Assembly (NCBI RefSeq): GCF_900156545.1
Contig: NZ_FTNW01000004.1
Location: 468,051-532,050 of the forward strand
DNA from: Aquipseudomonas alcaligenes
Lineage (GTDB): Bacteria; Pseudomonadota; Gammaproteobacteria; Pseudomonadales; Pseudomonadaceae
Direction of reading: 5' to 3'
Length of the DNA: 64,000 nt
Every line of letters begins with the position of its first letter. The first letter of the stretch is position 1. Position numbers and translations under genes: made by a program. The notes under the pieces were generated by a model, which did no database searches, was not told the DNA's origin, and was given only the letters and a program-made list of their open reading frames with translations. Shown here one piece after another: positions 8,097 through 17,519 of this stretch.

Positions 8097-9659
8097 TCAA
8101 TCCAGCACCACTTCGAGATCGAGGTGGCACAGCCTGCGGTGGATCTCTTCCTTGCGCTCGCGGATCGCGTGGTTCTGCGGCAGCAGCTCGTAGCAGTTGT
8201 GCAGCAGACGCAGCACTTCCAGGGCGAGATCGGGTTCCCACTCGCCGAGGCCGGAGGCCTGCAGCGTCTGGTCGAGGGATTCGAGTTGGGTCTTGGCCAG
8301 TTCGTGCTTCTTCGCCGCGCTGCACAGGCGCGCCAGAGCGAGCTGCCAGAAGAACCGCGCGCGGCCGCCCTGGGCCTGGGCCATGCCCTGCTTGAGCTGT
8401 TGCACGGCGGGCTTCAGGCCGTCCTTGCGCAGGCGCGGCAGGGCCGCCTGCAGGGCCAGTTCCCAGGCCGGCAGCTCGCCGCCGGCGCCGACCTGCACGG
8501 TTGGCTCGGCGCTCGGCGCCTGCAGGTGTGGCAGCACGCTGGCGCCGATCCAGGCGCGGCTCTCGGCATCGGCGAAGGGCGCGCCGTCGTGGTAGCGCAG
8601 TTCTTCCAGGCCGGGTACGCGCTGCAGGAACAGCGCCAGCTGCATCTCCACTTCGACCATGGCGGCCTCGGCGCCGAGTTCCTGCAGGCATTCCCAGGCC
8701 AGGCGCTGGCCATCCAGCCAGAAGGGCGCGCGGGCGATGCTGGCTTCCACTTCCACCAGCAGGTCGGCGTACTGGCCGGCGGCGAAGCGCTCGGCGAAGC
8801 TGGCTAGCTTGTCGGCGGGCAGGCCGCGCAGGGCGGTGATCTGTTCGGTATTGGCCTGCGGCAGGCCATCGATCGGCAGCCACAGCAGGGTGCGGGACAG
8901 GCGCAGGGCGCGCAGGTCGCTGGCCTTCTGCTTCAGCCACCAGACGCACAGCGGCCGGGCACCGTCCTGCAGGGCGCGCAGCGACTTGTGCGCGTCGCGT
9001 TCGTTGTCCAGCGGGGCCGTGGGGTTGATCACCTGGGTGGTGGCCTGTTTGACCTGGGCGATGGCCGCGCCGACCCTCCCGGGCTCGCTCTGGCCCTGGC
9101 TGGCACGGTTGATCTGCTCGTCCAGGCGGCGGCACAGCGGCAGCAGCAGCGGTGCTTCCTCGCCCAGACGCTGCGCCAGGCAAGTCTCCAGGCCGCGCAG
9201 CAGCTCGGCCAGGGAGCGGAACAGCGGCAGCTGCGCGGCCACCGGGATGTCCTCGGTCAGGGCTTTTTCCAGGCGCGGGGTTAGCCAGGCCAGGGCGGCG
9301 GCGCGGGTGCGGTTCTTGCGCGGGTGCAGCTCGTCCCAGCGCTCGTCACACAGCTGGTGGAGCAGACCGAGACCGGCCTGCAGGCCGGCCAGGCCCTCGC
9401 GCTGGTACAGCGCCCAGGTCATCCAGCAGGCGGCGCGCAGATCCTTGGAGTGATGACGCAGCAGCGCCTCGCTCAGGTCGCGGATCTTCTGCCAGTCGAT
9501 GGCCTCGGTCTGGTGCAGCGACGCGGCCTTTTCCAGCTCGCCTTCGAGGGTTTCGAATTCGCCGGAATAACGCATATCAGCACCGGCGAAATCTCCATCG
9601 TTAATGGGTTTTTTCGCCAGCTGCAAGTAATGCTCAGCCAGGGGTGAAAGTGCAGTCAT
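8097..9659 (-). CDS. tssA: TssA, T6SS sheath cap/assembly protein (long, H2-type)
   Basis: 520 aa with an N-terminal ImpA domain (residues about 8-120: HYLQLAKKPINDGDFAG, CWMTWALYQREGLAGLQAGL) and a long C-terminal part with the VasJ-like FFWQLALARLC region and ELLPQNHAIRERKEEIHRRL. This is the longer TssA class known for H2-type systems rather than the about 345-aa H1 TssA. TssA caps the growing end of the tube-sheath. It is the first gene of the minus-strand operon. The ATG at 9659 has a purine-rich AAAGGA placed almost directly against it, an unusually short spacing, so a downstream start is possible, but the N-terminus fits the family. Confidence 0.93.
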   Translation of the reverse strand: MTALSPLAEHYLQLAKKPINDGDFAGADMRYSGEFETLEGELEKAASLHQTEAIDWQKIRDLSEALLRHHSKDLRAACWMTWALYQREGLAGLQAGLGLLHQLCDERWDELHPRKNRTRAAALAWLTPRLEKALTEDIPVAAQLPLFRSLAELLRGLETCLAQRLGEEAPLLLPLCRRLDEQINRASQGQSEPGRVGAAIAQVKQATTQVINPTAPLDNERDAHKSLRALQDGARPLCVWWLKQKASDLRALRLSRTLLWLPIDGLPQANTEQITALRGLPADKLASFAERFAAGQYADLLVEVEASIARAPFWLDGQRLAWECLQELGAEAAMVEVEMQLALFLQRVPGLEELRYHDGAPFADAESRAWIGASVLPHLQAPSAEPTVQVGAGGELPAWELALQAALPRLRKDGLKPAVQQLKQGMAQAQGGRARFFWQLALARLCSAAKKHELAKTQLESLDQTLQASGLGEWEPDLALEVLRLLHNCYELLPQNHAIRERKEEIHRRLCHLDLEVVLD

Positions 9660-9738
9660 TCCTTTGACTCTGTTCGCTATCCAGCAACTTTAGATGGCTT
9701 CTTATATATATTAAAAGCAAGCGGTTGCTTGGTTGATA

Positions 9739-9780
9739 TGTGCAACTTTTTGCGCAGTTGTTTGCGCAAGTAGTTGCACA
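9739..9780. promoter_or_regulatory. Palindromic repeats in the T6SS operon promoter region
   Basis: The 9-bp inverted arms TGTGCAACT (9739-9747) and AGTTGCACA (9772-9780) flank two further TTGCGCA-type copies (9750-9756 and 9762-9768). The whole 42-bp block is dyad-symmetric and lies 80-120 bp upstream of tssA, next to an AT-rich run at 9700-9720. It is a reasonable operator for a T6SS regulator. I could not find a clear sigma-54 -24/-12 pair here. The role is inferred. Confidence 0.45.
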
Positions 9781-10221
9781 GAAGCCCTGTAGGGTGGGCA
9801 TCCTAGACCCGCTAACGAGGTCGGGCAAGGCGAAAAGTGTGAAGTGTTAGACAAGCGCAAAGATTGCCTAAAGTGTGCTCGGGTAAAGTCCGTAGCAAAC
9901 TTTGACGTCAATTTCAGGGATAGTGGCCAATCTCTGTTTATATGTTGGTTATTTGTTTAATTCTTGTAAGAAATGGCTTACTTGAAGTTTTGCCATGGTT
10001 CACATTTGGCCATCACTGAAGTGGTGTCAGTGTGAACCGGCGCTGCATTTTCATGGTGCACTGGTTCATGGTCTTTCCCTGGCTGGCTTTGCTGCCTGGC
10101 CATGCGAGGCGAGCGCCTACACCTGCATGTGTTGCGCTGTTGGGCGGCTGTGGCGCAATCGGCGGCGTCGGCCTGGTTCGGCAGGTACACTGGGCGCCTG
10201 GAACTAGCCGGGGGCGAGGGA
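9781..10221. other. Rest of the tssA-lemA intergenic region, with a 42-nt stem-loop
   Basis: The tssA and lemA genes diverge across about 560 bp. Apart from the palindrome block nearer tssA, the main structure is an imperfect stem-loop with arms GGTTCACA (9997-10004) and TGTGAACC (10031-10038). The rest is AT-richer than the flanking genes. Short open frames here have no ribosome binding sites or family features, and I see no RNA gene. It probably holds the lemA promoter and part of the T6SS control region. Confidence 0.4.
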
Positions 10222-10785
10222 ATGCAGGGATTCGGATGGTGGGGCGGTGCCCTGTGCGTGCTGGTGCTGTTGGCCGGTATCTACGGCTACAACCGCCTGG
10301 TGTTCAACCGCGCGCGCGTGGCGGAGGCCTGGAGCGGCATCGAGGTGCAACTCAAGCGCCGTTCCAGCCTGATCCCGCAGCTGGTCGCCTGTCTCAAGGC
10401 CTACATGGCGCATGAGCGCGATACCCTCGAAGAGCTGGTCATTCGGCGTGGCGAAGCGCAGGCCCATGAGCGCGATGACGCGGCTGGCCGCGGCCCGATC
10501 GAAGGCCAGTTGTCGGCCGCCCTGCACCGCACCTTCGCCTTGGTCGAGAGGTACCCCGAGCTCAAGGCGGACGCTGTCTTCCTCGACCTGCAGCGCAACC
10601 TGAGCGAGGTCGAGGAGCATATCCAGATGGCGCGCCGCTACTACAACGGTGCCGTGCGCGAGCTCAATGTGCTGGTCGAGTCGGTGCCGAGCAACCTGCT
10701 GGCCAAGGCTTTCGGTTTTCGCTGTGCTGCCTATTTTGCCCTGGATGACGCCCGCGACGGGCTGTCGCCGCAATTGGAGTTCTGA
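10222..10785 (+). CDS. lemA: LemA family membrane-anchored protein
   Basis: 187 aa with one N-terminal membrane helix (about residues 5-22) followed by helical LemA core: YNRLVFNRARVAEAWSGIEV, LKRRSSLIPQLV, then AARRYYN-like MARRYYNGAVRELN near residues 140-155. LemA proteins are bacterial membrane proteins with a cytoplasmic or periplasmic four-helix domain and poorly known function. The ATG at 10222 is preceded by GGGGCGAGGGA, a strong ribosome binding site. It lies 2 nt before the DUF2207 gene. The lemA/DUF2207 pairing is common and suggests a shared membrane job. Confidence 0.88.
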   Translation: MQGFGWWGGALCVLVLLAGIYGYNRLVFNRARVAEAWSGIEVQLKRRSSLIPQLVACLKAYMAHERDTLEELVIRRGEAQAHERDDAAGRGPIEGQLSAALHRTFALVERYPELKADAVFLDLQRNLSEVEEHIQMARRYYNGAVRELNVLVESVPSNLLAKAFGFRCAAYFALDDARDGLSPQLEF

Positions 10786-10787
10786 AC

Positions 10788-12713
10788 ATGCCGGGATGGC
10801 TGAAACCCTTGCTGCTGCTGTGTGCTCTGCTGCCTGGCGTGACGCTGGCGCAGGAAGTGATCGAGGATTTTGCAGTCGAGCTGCAGGTTCGCAACGATGG
10901 CCTGCTGGATGTGACCGAGCGCATCACCGTGCGGGCCGAGGGCGACAAGATCCAGCGTGGCATCTATCGCGACATTCCGGTGACCTACCGTCTGCCCGGT
11001 GGCCTGCTGCGCAAGACGCCGATCGACCTGCTCAGCGCCACCCGCGACGGTGAAGCCGAGTCGGTGCGCCGCGAGACTCAGGGCGCCTACCAGCGTTTCT
11101 ATCTCGGTTCGCCGCATATCTTCCTGGAGCCCGGGCGCTATGTGTATGAGTTGCGCTACCGGGTCGATCCGCAGTTGCTGCAGCGGCCGGACGCGGACGA
11201 GCTGTACTGGAACGTCACCGGTAATGCCTGGGCGTTCCCGATCCTGCAGGCGTCGGCACGGGTGCTACTGCCGCAGGGCGCGAGGATTGGCCAATTCTCC
11301 GGGTACACCGGCGCCAGTGGCGCGCAGGGCAGAGGCTACCGAGTGCAGGAGCAGTCCGAGGATTCGCTGCTGCTGGAGACTACCGCTGTGTTGCCGCCGC
11401 AACAGGGTTTCACCCTGGCGGTGGACTGGCAGGCGGGCATCGTCGAGCGGCCCGGTGTGCTGCAGCGCAGCCTGCGCCTGCTGTTCGACAACGCCGGCCT
11501 GACGCTGGGTGCCCTGCTCTGGCTGGCCCTGCTCGTTTACTACGTGCGCACCTGGCGACGTGTGGGGCGCGACCCGCGCAAGGGCCTGCATATCGTGCGC
11601 TTCGAGGCGCCGGACGACCTCAGCCCGACCCAGGTCGGCTATCTCTGGCACCGCGGCTTTCGCGGCACCTTCAACGACGCCCGCGCCCTGGCGATCTGCT
11701 TCACCGACTGGGCCATTCACGGCCTGATTCGCCTGGAGGACCGGCCGCGCGCCGAGGGTTTCGTTCTGCAGCCCGGCCGCAAACCGGCGGAGTCGGCGCG
11801 CGTGGGTGAAATCGAATGGCTTCGTCGCCTGTTCCCGCTGAAGAACTCCGCCCCCCTGGAACTGGGCAGTCGCTACCAGCCGCGACTGGCCGAGATGAAG
11901 ACGCGGATGGTCGACAGCCTGCAGACGGTGGGTGCGCTGTGGCACGCCAACAACCGAGGGGCCTGGGCCACCGGCCTGGCCATCGCTGTGCCCGGCCTGT
12001 TGCTGGCCGTGCTCACCGGGCTGGAGGGCGAGGAGCAGTGGGGGTTGGCCATCGCCGGAATGGTCTTCAGCCTGGGCTTCGGCATACCCTCGGCGGTGGT
12101 GTTGACGCTGGCAATACGTGAGTCGGGCTACGGTAAACGCATTGGCTTGGCGGTGGTGGCACTGCTGTTCGGCTTCCCGGTGCCGATTGGCCTGTGGATG
12201 CTGCTGTCGGCCTGCTCGTTGCCGGTGATGCTGCTGGTGATCGGCTACCTGTTGCTGGTGGGGTTGTTCTATCGTCTGTTGGAGGCGCCCTCGGTGAAAG
12301 GCCAGCAATTGCTTGATGCCGCGGCAGGCTATCGCGACTACCTGCAACTGGCGGAGAGCGAGGTTCTGGCGCGCGCGGCCGCGGCCCCGGCGATGAGCAT
12401 CGAACTGTACGAACGCCACCTGCCGTACGCCATGGCGCTGGGCGTGGAGGCACAGTGGAGCGCCCGTTTCGCCGCCGCGCTGGAAGCCGGCCTGATCGAC
12501 CCCAGCCAGCATCAGTACCGGCCGGACTGGTATGCCGCGCGCGAGCGCTTCAGCTCTCCGACCGCCTTCAGCACGGCGCTGAGCAGCAGCCTGGTGAGCC
12601 TCAGTGCCAGCGCCTCGACGCCGCCGGCCAGCTCATCCTCGTCCTCCGGTGGCTCCTCGGGCGGCGGCTCCTCAGGGGGTGGCAGTGGCGGCGGTGGTGG
12701 TGGCGGGTGGTGA
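10788..12713 (+). CDS. DUF2207 family membrane protein with Gly-rich tail
   Basis: 641 aa. A signal peptide (about 1-21, ending TLAQ) leads to an extracytoplasmic beta domain (residues 25-210; [31 protein letters not shown] is the DUF2207 signature). A membrane helix follows near 240-255, then a cytoplasmic part and further hydrophobic helices at about 395-505. The C-terminus is a Ser/Gly repeat ending GGGGW, as in many DUF2207 proteins. Function is unknown for the family. It is co-transcribed with lemA. Its last 42 nt overlap the convergent end of thrS2, so the Gly-rich tail and the ThrRS tail are encoded by opposite strands of the same DNA. Confidence 0.85.
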   Translation: MPGWLKPLLLLCALLPGVTLAQEVIEDFAVELQVRNDGLLDVTERITVRAEGDKIQRGIYRDIPVTYRLPGGLLRKTPIDLLSATRDGEAESVRRETQGAYQRFYLGSPHIFLEPGRYVYELRYRVDPQLLQRPDADELYWNVTGNAWAFPILQASARVLLPQGARIGQFSGYTGASGAQGRGYRVQEQSEDSLLLETTAVLPPQQGFTLAVDWQAGIVERPGVLQRSLRLLFDNAGLTLGALLWLALLVYYVRTWRRVGRDPRKGLHIVRFEAPDDLSPTQVGYLWHRGFRGTFNDARALAICFTDWAIHGLIRLEDRPRAEGFVLQPGRKPAESARVGEIEWLRRLFPLKNSAPLELGSRYQPRLAEMKTRMVDSLQTVGALWHANNRGAWATGLAIAVPGLLLAVLTGLEGEEQWGLAIAGMVFSLGFGIPSAVVLTLAIRESGYGKRIGLAVVALLFGFPVPIGLWMLLSACSLPVMLLVIGYLLLVGLFYRLLEAPSVKGQQLLDAAAGYRDYLQLAESEVLARAAAAPAMSIELYERHLPYAMALGVEAQWSARFAAALEAGLIDPSQHQYRPDWYAARERFSSPTAFSTALSSSLVSLSASASTPPASSSSSSGGSSGGGSSGGGSGGGGGGGW

Positions 12714-14624
12714 GGCTGCGGGTAGCTGTGCCTCGCTGCGCAGCCGTTCAACCAGATCATCCAGCGCCAGGCTGCCGAGGTTGTCGCCGGCGCGGCTGCG
12801 CAGGGTGACGCGGCCCTCGGCCTTCTCCTGTTCGCCGATCACCAGCAGGTAGGGCACCTTCTGCAGGGTGGCTTCGCGGATCTTGTAGCCGATCTTCTCG
12901 TTGCGCAGGTCCGCCGCCGCGCGCAGGCCGGCGCGCTTGAGGGCGGCGAGTACCTGGCGGGCGTAGTCGTTCTGCCCTTCGGAAATGGTCAGCACCACAG
13001 CCTGCTGCGGCGCCAGCCACAGCGGGAACAGCCCGCTGTAGTGCTCAATGAGAATGCCGGTGAAGCGCTCCAGCGAGCCGAACAGGGCACGGTGCAGCAT
13101 AACCGGGCGTTCGCGTTCGCCCTGTTCGTTGACGTAGCTGATGTCGAAGCGCTCCGGCAGGTTGAGGTCCACCTGCAGGGTGCCGCACTGCCAGTCGCGG
13201 CCGATGGCGTCGCGCAGCACGAACTCCAGCTTGGGCCCGTAGAACGCGCCTTCGCCGGGGTTGAGCTGGTAGTCGATGCCCATCCGTTGCAGGGCGCCGG
13301 ACAGCGCGCCTTCCAGCTGATCCCAGGTGGCGTCGCTGCCGATGCGGTTGGCCGGGCGGGTGGAGAGCTTCACCGCGACTTCGTTGAAGCCGAAGTCACG
13401 GTAGATGGCGAACACCAGGGCGATGGTGTCGGCGCACTCTTGTTCCATCTGCGCGGCGGTGCAGAAGATGTGCGCGTCGTCCTGGGTGAAGTGGCGCACG
13501 CGCAGCAGCCCGTGCAGCGCGCCGGACGGCTCGTAGCGGTGCACCTTGCCGAATTCGGCCATGCGCAGCGGCAGGTCGCGGTAGCTCTTCAGGCCACGGG
13601 CGAACAGCGCCACGGCGCCGGGGCAGTTCATCGGCTTGAGGGCGAACACGCGCTCGTCCTCGGTGCTGGTGGTGAACATGGCGTCGCGGTAGTTGAACCA
13701 GTGCCCGGAGGTTTCCCACAGGCTGCGGTCCATCACGTCCGGGGTGTTGACCTCGACATAGCCGGCGGCGTCCTGCTGCTGGCGCATGTAGCCGATCAAC
13801 TGCTGGAACAGGGTCCAGCCCTTGGGGTGCCAGAACACCGAGCCCGGAGCGCAGTCGTCGAAATGGAACAGGTCGAGCTGCGGGCCGAGCTTGCGGTGGT
13901 CGCGCTTGCCGGCTTCCTCCAGGCGGGTGAGATGGGCCTTGAGCTCTTTGCTGTTGGCCCAACAGGTGCCGTAGATGCGTTGCAGCGCGGTGTTCTTCGC
14001 ATCGCCGCGCCAGTAGGCGCCGGCCACCTTGGTCAGCTTGAACGCCTGCAGATGGCCGGTGCGCGGAATATGCGGGCCGCGGCAGAGGTCTTCGAAGTCG
14101 CCCTGGCGGTACAGCGACAGCACTTCTCCGGCCGGAATGTCGCGGATCAGCTCGGCCTTGTAGTGCTCACCCTGGGCCGCGAAATGGGCGATGGCTTCAT
14201 CACGTGGCAGCTCGCGGCGGCTGACGGGCAGGTCGGCGGCGGCCAGCTCGCTCATGCGCGTCTCGATCAGCGCCAGATCATCCGGGGTGAAGGGGCGCTC
14301 GAAGGCGAAGTCGTAGTAGAAGCCGTCCTCGATCACCGGGCCGATGGTCACCTGGGCGCTGGGGTACAGCTGCTTGACCGCCATGGCCAGCAGGTGCGCG
14401 CAGGAGTGGCGCAGCAGCTCCAGGCCCTCGGGGTCGCGCGCGGTGATCAGGCTGAGCTGGGCGTCGTGGTCGATCAAGGCGCTGGTGTCCACCAGCCGGC
14501 CATCCAGGCGCCCGGCCAGGGCGGCCTTGGCCAGACCGGGGCCGATGTCGGCGGCGACGTCGGCCACGCTCAGGGGTTGGGCATAGTGACGCTGGCTGCC
14601 ATCGGGCAGGGTGATGCTGGGCAT
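12672..14624 (-). CDS. thrS2: Threonyl-tRNA synthetase paralogue in the zinc island
   Basis: 650 aa with full ThrRS architecture: N-terminal TGS-like domain (1-60), editing domain with HxxxH at 73/77 plus C181 and H185, class II catalytic core, and C-terminal anticodon-binding domain (about 540-640). The zinc ligands of the E. coli enzyme are all kept at the same numbers (C334, H385, H511), but the residue after MNCPG is Ala instead of the usual His. Alternative ThrRS genes are known in Zur-controlled clusters of several bacteria. It lies 34 nt after pyrC2, the last gene of the island, so it is probably made under zinc limitation as a back-up enzyme. ATG 14624 is chosen by alignment; the frame is open further upstream. 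Confidence 0.88.
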   Translation of the reverse strand: MPSITLPDGSQRHYAQPLSVADVAADIGPGLAKAALAGRLDGRLVDTSALIDHDAQLSLITARDPEGLELLRHSCAHLLAMAVKQLYPSAQVTIGPVIEDGFYYDFAFERPFTPDDLALIETRMSELAAADLPVSRRELPRDEAIAHFAAQGEHYKAELIRDIPAGEVLSLYRQGDFEDLCRGPHIPRTGHLQAFKLTKVAGAYWRGDAKNTALQRIYGTCWANSKELKAHLTRLEEAGKRDHRKLGPQLDLFHFDDCAPGSVFWHPKGWTLFQQLIGYMRQQQDAAGYVEVNTPDVMDRSLWETSGHWFNYRDAMFTTSTEDERVFALKPMNCPGAVALFARGLKSYRDLPLRMAEFGKVHRYEPSGALHGLLRVRHFTQDDAHIFCTAAQMEQECADTIALVFAIYRDFGFNEVAVKLSTRPANRIGSDATWDQLEGALSGALQRMGIDYQLNPGEGAFYGPKLEFVLRDAIGRDWQCGTLQVDLNLPERFDISYVNEQGERERPVMLHRALFGSLERFTGILIEHYSGLFPLWLAPQQAVVLTISEGQNDYARQVLAALKRAGLRAAADLRNEKIGYKIREATLQKVPYLLVIGEQEKAEGRVTLRSRAGDNLGSLALDDLVERLRSEAQLPAASPPATTTAATATP

Positions 14625-14658
14625 GTGGGTTCTCTGATCAGGTCGGTTAACGGGGCGC

Positions 14659-15999
14659 TCAGCCGCGCTGGTAGCGCAGCGGCAGCCCCTGGCAATCGTT
14701 GTGCAGCTGGCCGTTGTGCCAGGCCAGCTGGCCGGAGACGACGGTGCTGCGTACGGCATGGCGGAAGGCGCGGCCCTGGAAGGGCGTCCAGCCGCAGTGG
14801 GCGAGGATCGGGTCGGCGGCGACCGGGCGTGGCTCGGCCAGGCGTTCGATCAGCGTCAGGTCGGCCCAGTAGCCTTCGCGCAGGTAGCCGCGCTGCTCGA
14901 TGGCAAAGCGCTGCGCCACCGCATGACTGGTTTTCTCCACCAGGGTGGTGAGGGGCAGCAGGCTGTCGGCCACCAGTTCCAGCAGGGACGGCAGGGCGTG
15001 CTGCACCAGCGGAAGGCCGGACGGTGCCTGCAGGTAGGGGCGCTGCTTCTCGTCCAGGGTGTGCGGGGCGTGGTCGGTGCCGATGATGTCCAGCCGCCCG
15101 CAGAGCAGGGCCTGGCGCAGGGCGTCGCGGTCGGCCTGGGTCTTGATCGCCGGGTTGCACTTGATCAGGTGGCCGAGCGCCGCGTAGTCGCGGTCATCGA
15201 AGAACAGGTGATGGGCGCAGACCTCGGCGGTGATCTGCTTGCCGGCCAGGGGGCCTGGCTGGAACAGGCTCAGCTCGCGGGCGGTGGTGATGTGCAGCAC
15301 GTGCAGCTGGGTATCGAAGCGGCGCGCCAGGCTCACGGCCAGGCTGGAGGACTGGTAGCAGGCCTCGGCATCGCGGATCAGCGGGTGCTGATCGGGCGGA
15401 ATCTGCTCGCCATAGCGGTTGTGCCAGAGCAATTCGCGCTCGCGGATGCGTGGGGTGTATTCGCAGTGGGTCAGGACAATGGTCGGGCAATCACGGAACA
15501 GGCGCTCCAGCGAGGGCAGGTCGTCGACCAGCATGTTGCCGGTGCTGGCGCCCATGAACACCTTCACCGCGGCCACCCGGTTGGGATCGAGCGCGGCGAC
15601 GATGTCGAGGTTTTCGTGGCTGACGCCGAAGTGGAAACCGAAGTTGGCCATGGAGCAGCTGGCCGCGCGCCGTTCCTTGGCCTCCAGCGCATCAAGATTG
15701 AGCGTTGGCGGGTAGGTGTTGGGCATGTCCATCACGCTGGTGATGCCGCCGGCCACGGCCGCACGGGATTCCGTGGCGAAGCTGCCCTTGTGCGGCGCGC
15801 CGGGGTCACGGAAGTGCACCTGGTCGTCGATCATGCCCGGCAGCAGGTACTGCCCGGCGGCGTCGATTTCGGTGTGGGCATTGAGTCCGCTGATGCTGGT
15901 GGCGATCTTCTCGATGCGGCCGTGGCGTACCAGCAGGTCAGCCTCGAACTCGCGGCCCTCGTTGATCAGGCGGGCGTTGCGGATCAGCAGATCAGTCAT
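14659..15999 (-). CDS. pyrC2: Dihydroorotase paralogue (PyrC2-like)
   Basis: 446 aa amidohydrolase. Recognisable blocks are [16 protein letters not shown], the [11 protein letters not shown] region with the expected metal-bridging Lys, [15 protein letters not shown] and GTDHAPH. The normal HxH of the first metal site is QxH here (Gln60, His62), as I recall in a subset of dihydroorotases. The enzyme would cyclise carbamoyl-aspartate in pyrimidine synthesis. Its place in the zinc island suggests it replaces the zinc-demanding PyrC when zinc is scarce. Its start overlaps the end of yidD by 8 nt. Catalytic activity with the changed metal site is not proven. Confidence 0.87.
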   Translation of the reverse strand: MTDLLIRNARLINEGREFEADLLVRHGRIEKIATSISGLNAHTEIDAAGQYLLPGMIDDQVHFRDPGAPHKGSFATESRAAVAGGITSVMDMPNTYPPTLNLDALEAKERRAASCSMANFGFHFGVSHENLDIVAALDPNRVAAVKVFMGASTGNMLVDDLPSLERLFRDCPTIVLTHCEYTPRIRERELLWHNRYGEQIPPDQHPLIRDAEACYQSSSLAVSLARRFDTQLHVLHITTARELSLFQPGPLAGKQITAEVCAHHLFFDDRDYAALGHLIKCNPAIKTQADRDALRQALLCGRLDIIGTDHAPHTLDEKQRPYLQAPSGLPLVQHALPSLLELVADSLLPLTTLVEKTSHAVAQRFAIEQRGYLREGYWADLTLIERLAEPRPVAADPILAHCGWTPFQGRAFRHAVRSTVVSGQLAWHNGQLHNDCQGLPLRYQRG

Positions 16000-16237
16000 G
16001 GGGATGTTCCCGATTGCAGTGAGGGGGCGTTGGCACCGGGTCATAACCGCCCGGATGCCAGGGGTGGCAGCGGCCCAGGCGGCGCATGGCCAGCCAGCCG
16101 CCACGCAGTGCGCCGTGGCGTTCGATGGCTTCGATGGCGTAGTGCGAGCAGCTGGGATGGAAGCGGCAGCGTGGTCCGAGCAGGGGGCTGATCAGGTACT
16201 GGTAGAGCCGCACCAGGCCCAGCAGCAGGCGTTTCAT
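15992..16237 (-). CDS. yidD: YidD family membrane protein insertion factor, second-site copy
   Basis: 81 aa; the signature [14 protein letters not shown] followed by HPGGYDPVP is diagnostic of YidD. These are small proteins with an amphipathic helix that help insertion of inner-membrane proteins. The usual chromosomal copy is between rnpA and yidC; this one sits inside a zinc-limitation operon. Start ATG 16237 overlaps the hisI stop (ATGA), and its end overlaps pyrC2, so it is translated as part of the operon. It keeps the family cysteines. Its role here is unknown; it may support the ABC permease of the same operon. Confidence 0.9.
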   Translation of the reverse strand: MKRLLLGLVRLYQYLISPLLGPRCRFHPSCSHYAIEAIERHGALRGGWLAMRRLGRCHPWHPGGYDPVPTPPHCNREHPHD

Positions 16238-16641
16238 TGCGGCACGCTGATCACGCACACCCGTTCATTGCGGATGGCGTTGTAGAAGCAGTTGGGGCGA
16301 CCGGTGTGGCAGGCCGGGCCCTGTTGTTCGACCAGTAGCAGCACGGCGTCGCCATCGCAGTCCAGGCGTGCCTCGACCAGCCGTTGGCGGTGGCCGCTGG
16401 TTTCGCCCTTGCGCCACAGTTGCTGGCGCGAGCGCGACCAGTAGCAGACCTGACCGCTGGCGAGGGTTTCCTCCAATGCCGCGCGGTTCATCCAGGCCAG
16501 CATCAGCACCTCGCCGCTGTCGTGCTGCTGGGCGATGGCGGCGATCAGGCCGTCGGCATTCCAGGGGATGGCCGCCAGCACCTCGGCCAGCGGGCGGCTG
16601 TCGCCCAGCCCGGCCTGCTCCAGTTGCAGCCATAGGTTCAT
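16234..16641 (-). CDS. hisI2: Phosphoribosyl-AMP cyclohydrolase paralogue
   Basis: 135 aa, matching stand-alone HisI. It catalyses opening of the adenine ring of PR-AMP in histidine synthesis in the cytoplasm. Motifs: [28 protein letters not shown], the metal-binding DCDGD (94-98), and [11 protein letters not shown] with Cys95, Cys111 and Cys118, the zinc ligands of the family, all kept. Its start overlaps the substrate-binding protein gene by 4 nt and its end overlaps yidD by 4 nt. HisI paralogues are known members of Zur regulons. Because the ligands are intact, it may bind zinc more tightly or use another metal rather than being metal-free. Confidence 0.9.
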   Translation of the reverse strand: MNLWLQLEQAGLGDSRPLAEVLAAIPWNADGLIAAIAQQHDSGEVLMLAWMNRAALEETLASGQVCYWSRSRQQLWRKGETSGHRQRLVEARLDCDGDAVLLLVEQQGPACHTGRPNCFYNAIRNERVCVISVPQ

Positions 16642-17510
16642 GGTTTGAGCGCGGCCAGCAGGGTGTCGAGGTTGTGCTGGAACATGCCCAGGTAGGTGCT
16701 GGCCGGCCCCTGGCTGGCCAGGGCATCGGAATACAGGGTGCCGCCGACGCGGGCTCCGGCCTCGTCGGCAATCTGCCGTACCAGACGCGGGTCGCGGATG
16801 TTTTCCACGAACACGGCGCGCACGCCTTCGCTGCGCAGCTGACGGATCAGTGCGGCGACTTCGGCAGCGGACGGCTCGTCATGGGTGGACAGGCCCTGCG
16901 GCGCGATGAACTGCAGCTGCCAGGCCTGGCCCAGGTAGCCGAAGGCATCGTGGCTGGTCACCACCTTGCGCTGGCTGGCCGGCAGGTCGGCGATGCGCGC
17001 GTTGGCAGTCTTGAGCAAGCTGTGCAGCTTGGTCAGGTAGGCGTCGCGGTTGGCGGCGTAGGCAGCGGCATGCTCCGGGTCGAGCTGGCTGAGCGCCTGG
17101 GTGATGTTGCGCACGTAGATCTCGGCGTTGCTCAGGCTCTGCCAGGCGTGTGGGTCGGCGACTTTCTCGCCGTCCTCTTCCAGCCACAGCGGCAGCACGC
17201 CCTGGCTGGCGTCGATGCGCCGGCCGCGCGCTTCGCTGCTGGCCAGCAGGCGTTCCAGCCAGGGTTCGAAGCCCAGGCCGTTGGCGATGATCAGGTCGGC
17301 CTGCAGCAGTGTGCGCGCATGTTCCGGGCTGGGTTCGAAGACATGGGCGTCTTCGTCGGGCCCGACCAGGTTGGTCAGGGCGATGTGCTCACCGCCAACG
17401 GCGCGGGTCAGGTCGGCGAGGATGCTGAAGCTGGTGACTACCTGCGGCTTGTCGGCGGCGGGCAGTGACAGCGGCAGGAGCAAAGCGATCAGGGCGAGCA
17501 GGGCGCGCAT
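16638..17510 (-). CDS. Zinc/manganese-type ABC transporter substrate-binding protein
   Basis: 290 aa cluster A-I (ZnuA/AztC-type) binding protein. A signal peptide (1-19, ending PAA) exports it to the periplasm. The expected metal ligands are His56 (EDAHVFEP), His121 (DPHAW), His187 (TSHDAF) and Asp262 (YSDALA). It lacks the His-rich loop seen in ZnuA, so it is closer to AztC-like proteins. It lies 9 nt after the permease gene and overlaps hisI2 by 4 nt. Zinc is the likely substrate from context; manganese cannot be excluded from sequence alone. Confidence 0.9.
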   Translation of the reverse strand: MRALLALIALLLPLSLPAADKPQVVTSFSILADLTRAVGGEHIALTNLVGPDEDAHVFEPSPEHARTLLQADLIIANGLGFEPWLERLLASSEARGRRIDASQGVLPLWLEEDGEKVADPHAWQSLSNAEIYVRNITQALSQLDPEHAAAYAANRDAYLTKLHSLLKTANARIADLPASQRKVVTSHDAFGYLGQAWQLQFIAPQGLSTHDEPSAAEVAALIRQLRSEGVRAVFVENIRDPRLVRQIADEAGARVGGTLYSDALASQGPASTYLGMFQHNLDTLLAALKP

Positions 17511-17519
17511 GGGGTTTCC

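Noticed and set aside
9660..9990. Possible sigma-54 (-24/-12) promoter for the T6SS operon
   Set aside because: TGCGCA and TTGCA elements occur near 9741-9756 but the GG/GC dinucleotides do not have the required 10-bp spacing; I do not claim it.
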